Source: Sphingomonas phyllosphaerae (lineage in GTDB: Bacteria > Pseudomonadota > Alphaproteobacteria > Sphingomonadales > Sphingomonadaceae). Taken from it: a stretch of 64,000 nt of DNA. The DNA lies in NCBI GenBank assembly GCA_036946405.1, contig JAQIJC010000001.1, positions 1,123,001 to 1,187,000 of the forward strand, in the 5' to 3' direction. Below, in pieces: positions 61,880 through 64,000 of this stretch (within the stretch, counting starts at the first letter, position 1; each line of letters opens with the position of its first letter). The notes under the pieces were generated by a model that was not told the origin of the DNA, did not search any database, and worked only from the letters and a program-made list of their open reading frames with translations. The translations under genes and the position numbers were made by a program.

Positions 61880-63015
61880 ACGGCGGGCAGCGCGAGCAAG
61901 GCGATGCCGGCGAGGGCGATGGCGGTCTTCAGCCATGTCGCGAACGGTCCGTGGGTCTGGTCGACATAATAGACCGCATAGACGATCGCGACGTGCCAGA
62001 CATAGACGTGGAGCGAATGTCGCCCGAGCAGCCGCAGGAACGCCTGCGAGAACAGCGTGCGCGTCACTTCGGCGATGCGTCGGACGGCGGGGCGGGGGTG
62101 ATCCTTCCCGGCGATCAGCAGCCACGTCAGTCCGACGGTCGCGGCGACGAAGTTGATGAGATAGATCGGCCCGAAGTCGCCGCGGATGCCGAGCAGGTCG
62201 ATCTTCTCGATCAGCCATTGCGGCAGCATCCCATAGGCGCTGAGCAGCCGCAGCGGCGCGAAGAACAGGCAGATCGCGAGCGCGACCGTCGCCGGGGCGG
62301 GATGGTCGGCGCGGAACACGCGCGGCCACTCGACCCGTCCGGCGGCGGTCAGCGCGCCCGCGATCATCCCCGAAAAGAACACCAGCTGCCAGCCGAGCAG
62401 GTTGAAGCTGGCGCGCAGACCCTGTCCATCGCTGGCGGTGACCCACTGCGCGACCGGATCGGTGACGAAGCGCTGCATCGCGAGCTGGCCGGCGATCCAC
62501 AGGATGACCGACGCGGCCGCGACCGGCACGACGCGGGCGTCGAGGCACCACCGCAGCAGCGGCGGCGCGACCAGCATGTACAGGACGTATTGCGGCAGGA
62601 TGTCCATGACGGTCGGCTGGAACAGGAAGGTCGCGATCGCCGCGAGCCGCAGCGGATCGCCGGTCAGGCTGGTATGGCCGAGCCAATTGCCCCACGCCTG
62701 CGGCGCACCGGGCAGCAGCGCGCGCGCGATCAGCACCGCGACGACGATCCCCATCGCATAGCGATACAGCTGGAACGCGCGCCGCCAGACCTGCGCGCGG
62801 CCCTCGTCATAGCCGAGCCTGAGCATCTTGCGGCCATAGACCAGCCCGATCATCAGCCCGGACAGGAACACGAAGCCCTGCGCATCCTCGACGAACGCCA
62901 GCTTGTTGTGGTTGACGTTCTGCATCCAATACCCGCCCGTGAAGACGAGGTGGTTGATGAGCATGAAGACGAGGAAGAAACCGCGCAGCCCGTCGATCAA
63001 TCCGTAACGTGGCAA
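61858..63015 (-). CDS. OpgC-like membrane acyltransferase
   Basis: A 385-residue protein with about ten helices and the OpgC-domain pattern: MPRYGLIDGLRGFFLVFMLINHLVF at the start, then GGYWMQNVNHNKLAFVEDAQGFVFLSG, PQYVLYMLVAPPLLRW, and LLGRHSLHVYVWHVAIVY near the end. OpgC succinylates periplasmic glucans in other bacteria. Here it may decorate a surface glucan or lipid; the donor is unknown. It is the first gene of the operon with the esterase and DUF4349. Confidence 0.85.
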   Translation of the reverse strand: MPRYGLIDGLRGFFLVFMLINHLVFTGGYWMQNVNHNKLAFVEDAQGFVFLSGLMIGLVYGRKMLRLGYDEGRAQVWRRAFQLYRYAMGIVVAVLIARALLPGAPQAWGNWLGHTSLTGDPLRLAAIATFLFQPTVMDILPQYVLYMLVAPPLLRWCLDARVVPVAAASVILWIAGQLAMQRFVTDPVAQWVTASDGQGLRASFNLLGWQLVFFSGMIAGALTAAGRVEWPRVFRADHPAPATVALAICLFFAPLRLLSAYGMLPQWLIEKIDLLGIRGDFGPIYLINFVAATVGLTWLLIAGKDHPRPAVRRIAEVTRTLFSQAFLRLLGRHSLHVYVWHVAIVYAVYYVDQTHGPFATWLKTAIALAGIALLALPAVWRERRG

Positions 63016-63162
63016 GCGGCGGGCTCCGTGGCGGTTTCAGGTGGCGGGCGGGCGGGGCTGAGGTGCAGTGCAGCATGGCGGTGATAGCGGCCCGCGCTGC
63101 CGGTGCGAACCCGTCCCACACGGGCTGCCGCTTTTTCGCGCCGTCGCGTCCCGGTTCACCGC

Positions 63163-63247
63163 CGTCATCCCGGACTTGATCCGGGATCCCGCTTTTGCGC
63201 GGGGCGACGAAGAAGAAGCGGGGCCCCGGATCAAGTCCGGGGCGACG
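63163..63247. repeat. palindromic repeat, family B, copy 4 (~85 bp)
   Basis: Starts CGTCATCCCGGACTTGATCC and ends GGATCAAGTCCGGGGCGACG, with the same inner pairing as the other copies. It lies between the OpgC-like gene and the small gene at 63263. Confidence 0.85.
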
Positions 63248-63262
63248 TGGAAGGAAGGGCGG

Positions 63263-63424
63263 CTAATCGTGGCAGGCGCGCGGCGGGCTCTGCCACGGCG
63301 CGGCGAATTGCCGGCGCTGGAGCCGCGCCATGCCTGCCAGCGTACGCTGGACGAAGCGGTTGATGCTGCGGGCGAGTTGGCGGTGATGGGCGACGTAGAC
63401 CTGGCTTTCGAACTCGGCGTTCAT
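63263..63424 (-). CDS. small basic protein (53 residues)
   Basis: MNAEFESQVYVAHHRQLARS, followed by INRFVQRTLAGMARLQRRQ and a short tail. It has a clear AAGGAG Shine-Dalgarno 7 bases before the ATG. It is basic and helical, with no signal peptide. The longer open frame upstream is rejected because it is antisense to the LysR gene. Divergent from lysR with 103 bases between, so it may be its target. No family recognised; function unknown. Confidence 0.6.
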   Translation of the reverse strand: MNAEFESQVYVAHHRQLARSINRFVQRTLAGMARLQRRQFAAPWQSPPRACHD

Positions 63425-63502
63425 GTCCGTGCTCCTTCGATAGACCGGGTGGATGATGCGTCGCAGCACCGATCCGCGCCAACAAAGCGATGGACGGAGG
63501 TG

Positions 63503-63519
63503 ATAAGTGCACCTTATCG
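63503..63519. promoter_or_regulatory. GATAAG-N5-CTTATC palindrome, candidate LysR-type operator
   Basis: A perfect 6+6 palindrome around TGCAC, ending 8 bases before the LysR gene ATG. It satisfies the T-N11-A rule of LysR-type binding sites (ATAAGTGCACCTTAT). It could serve for autoregulation and for control of the divergent small gene. Confidence 0.55.
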
Positions 63520-63527
63520 TCGAGGAA

Positions 63528-64000
63528 TGCGCCACCTGCCGCCGCTCGCCGCCGTCCGTGTGTTCGAGGCGGCCGCGCGGCACGAGAATTTCACTGCCGC
63601 CGCGAGCGAGCTGGGGATGACGCAGGCGGCGGTCAGTTATCAGATCCGGCTGCTCGAAGAACGGCTTGGCGTGCCGCTGTTCCGGCGCGAGCGGCGGCGG
63701 GTGATGCTGACCGAGGCGGGACGCCGCGCCGCATCGCAGCTTACTGCGGCATTCGACTCGATCGATGCGGCCTTCGCCGGACTGCGCGCCGAGGACGAGG
63801 CGGTGCTGACCGTGTCGACCACCAACACCTTCGCCAACCTGTGGCTGGCGTGGCGACTCGGCGGCTTCCAGCTTGCGCATCCCGATACCGCGGTGCGGAT
63901 GCTGACCGACAACCGGCTGGCCGATTTTACCACCGACGAGGTCGATGTCGCGATCCGATCGGGCGCGGGCACATGGCGGGGACTTGCCGCGCACCGTTTG
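63528..64000 (+). CDS. LysR family transcriptional regulator, GcvA-like (truncated by window end)
   Basis: The first 157 residues of an LTTR. MRHLPPLAAVRVFEAAARHE is followed by NFTAAASELGMTQAAVSYQI and RLLEERLGVPLFRRERR, the N-terminal winged HTH. The effector domain begins around VLTVSTTNTFANLWLAWRLG, which resembles the GcvA group (beta-lactamase and amino acid regulators). It continues past the window edge. A palindromic candidate operator lies just upstream of the start. Confidence 0.9.

Overview
The window comes from a GC-rich alphaproteobacterium and looks like chromosomal DNA of Sphingomonas or a close relative. The basis for this is the rph/hrcA/grpE neighbourhood, RegB/RegA, CyoABCD with SURF1, a fused CoxA-CoxC oxidase subunit, cob genes in alphaproteobacterial style, and sphingomonad-like palindromic repeats between genes. 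No phage, transposase, integrase, rRNA or CRISPR array was found. About 70 genes are supported, and most of the DNA codes densely in short operons whose genes overlap by 1-4 bases.

Layout. 1-4.6 kb: a sugar or polyol catabolic cluster (two TIM-barrel isomerase-like proteins, an MFS carrier, a small cytochrome c and a divergent Gfo/Idh/MocA dehydrogenase). 4.7-10.5 kb: hemW, a CAP-domain protein, a GH13 glucosidase, a GT4 glycosyltransferase and a glutaredoxin/MauE fusion. 10.5-19 kb: the RegB/RegA redox two-component system, next to a complete bo3 ubiquinol oxidase operon (cyoABCD-surf1) and an MFS carrier. 19.3-23.5 kb: grpE, hrcA, two small proteins, rph and rdgB. 23.6-29.1 kb: a second terminal oxidase of caa3 type (coxB with a fused cytochrome c, fused coxA-coxC, a small membrane protein, a CtaG-like protein and a tri-heme cytochrome c), followed by an HWE kinase / single-domain receiver / Crp-like cassette (29.2-31.8 kb).

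31.9-37.5 kb: a TetR regulator, an EmrAB-TolC type efflux operon with a palindromic operator, and a FadR-type regulator. 37.6-41.4 kb: ybbP-ybbA with divergent tesA. 41.4-45.2 kb: mobA, two very small genes, purB and an exported Gfo/Idh/MocA protein. 45.2-56.3 kb: a cobalamin late-assembly and salvage region (cobU, cobD, cbiB, cobQ, cobS, cobC, cobT, a DUF1636 protein, btuB under a cobalamin riboswitch, cobO), interrupted by a lower-GC Nudix/DUF523 pair. 56.4-60 kb: a charged hypothetical protein, msrB, tRNA-Arg(UCU), a queuosine-precursor transporter and purQ/purS/purC. 60.1-64 kb: an OpgC-like acyltransferase / lipoprotein hydrolase / DUF4349 operon, a 53-residue protein and a truncated LysR gene.

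The most unusual structural feature is a set of dispersed palindromic repeats of several families. One roughly 96-bp copy lies in frame inside the CtaG-like oxidase assembly gene and adds about 32 residues. Other points worth following are the two oxidases, each beside its own signalling genes, a CoxB with no recognisable signal peptide, and palindromes sharing the GGACA-N3-TGTCC core upstream of both emrA and cyoA.
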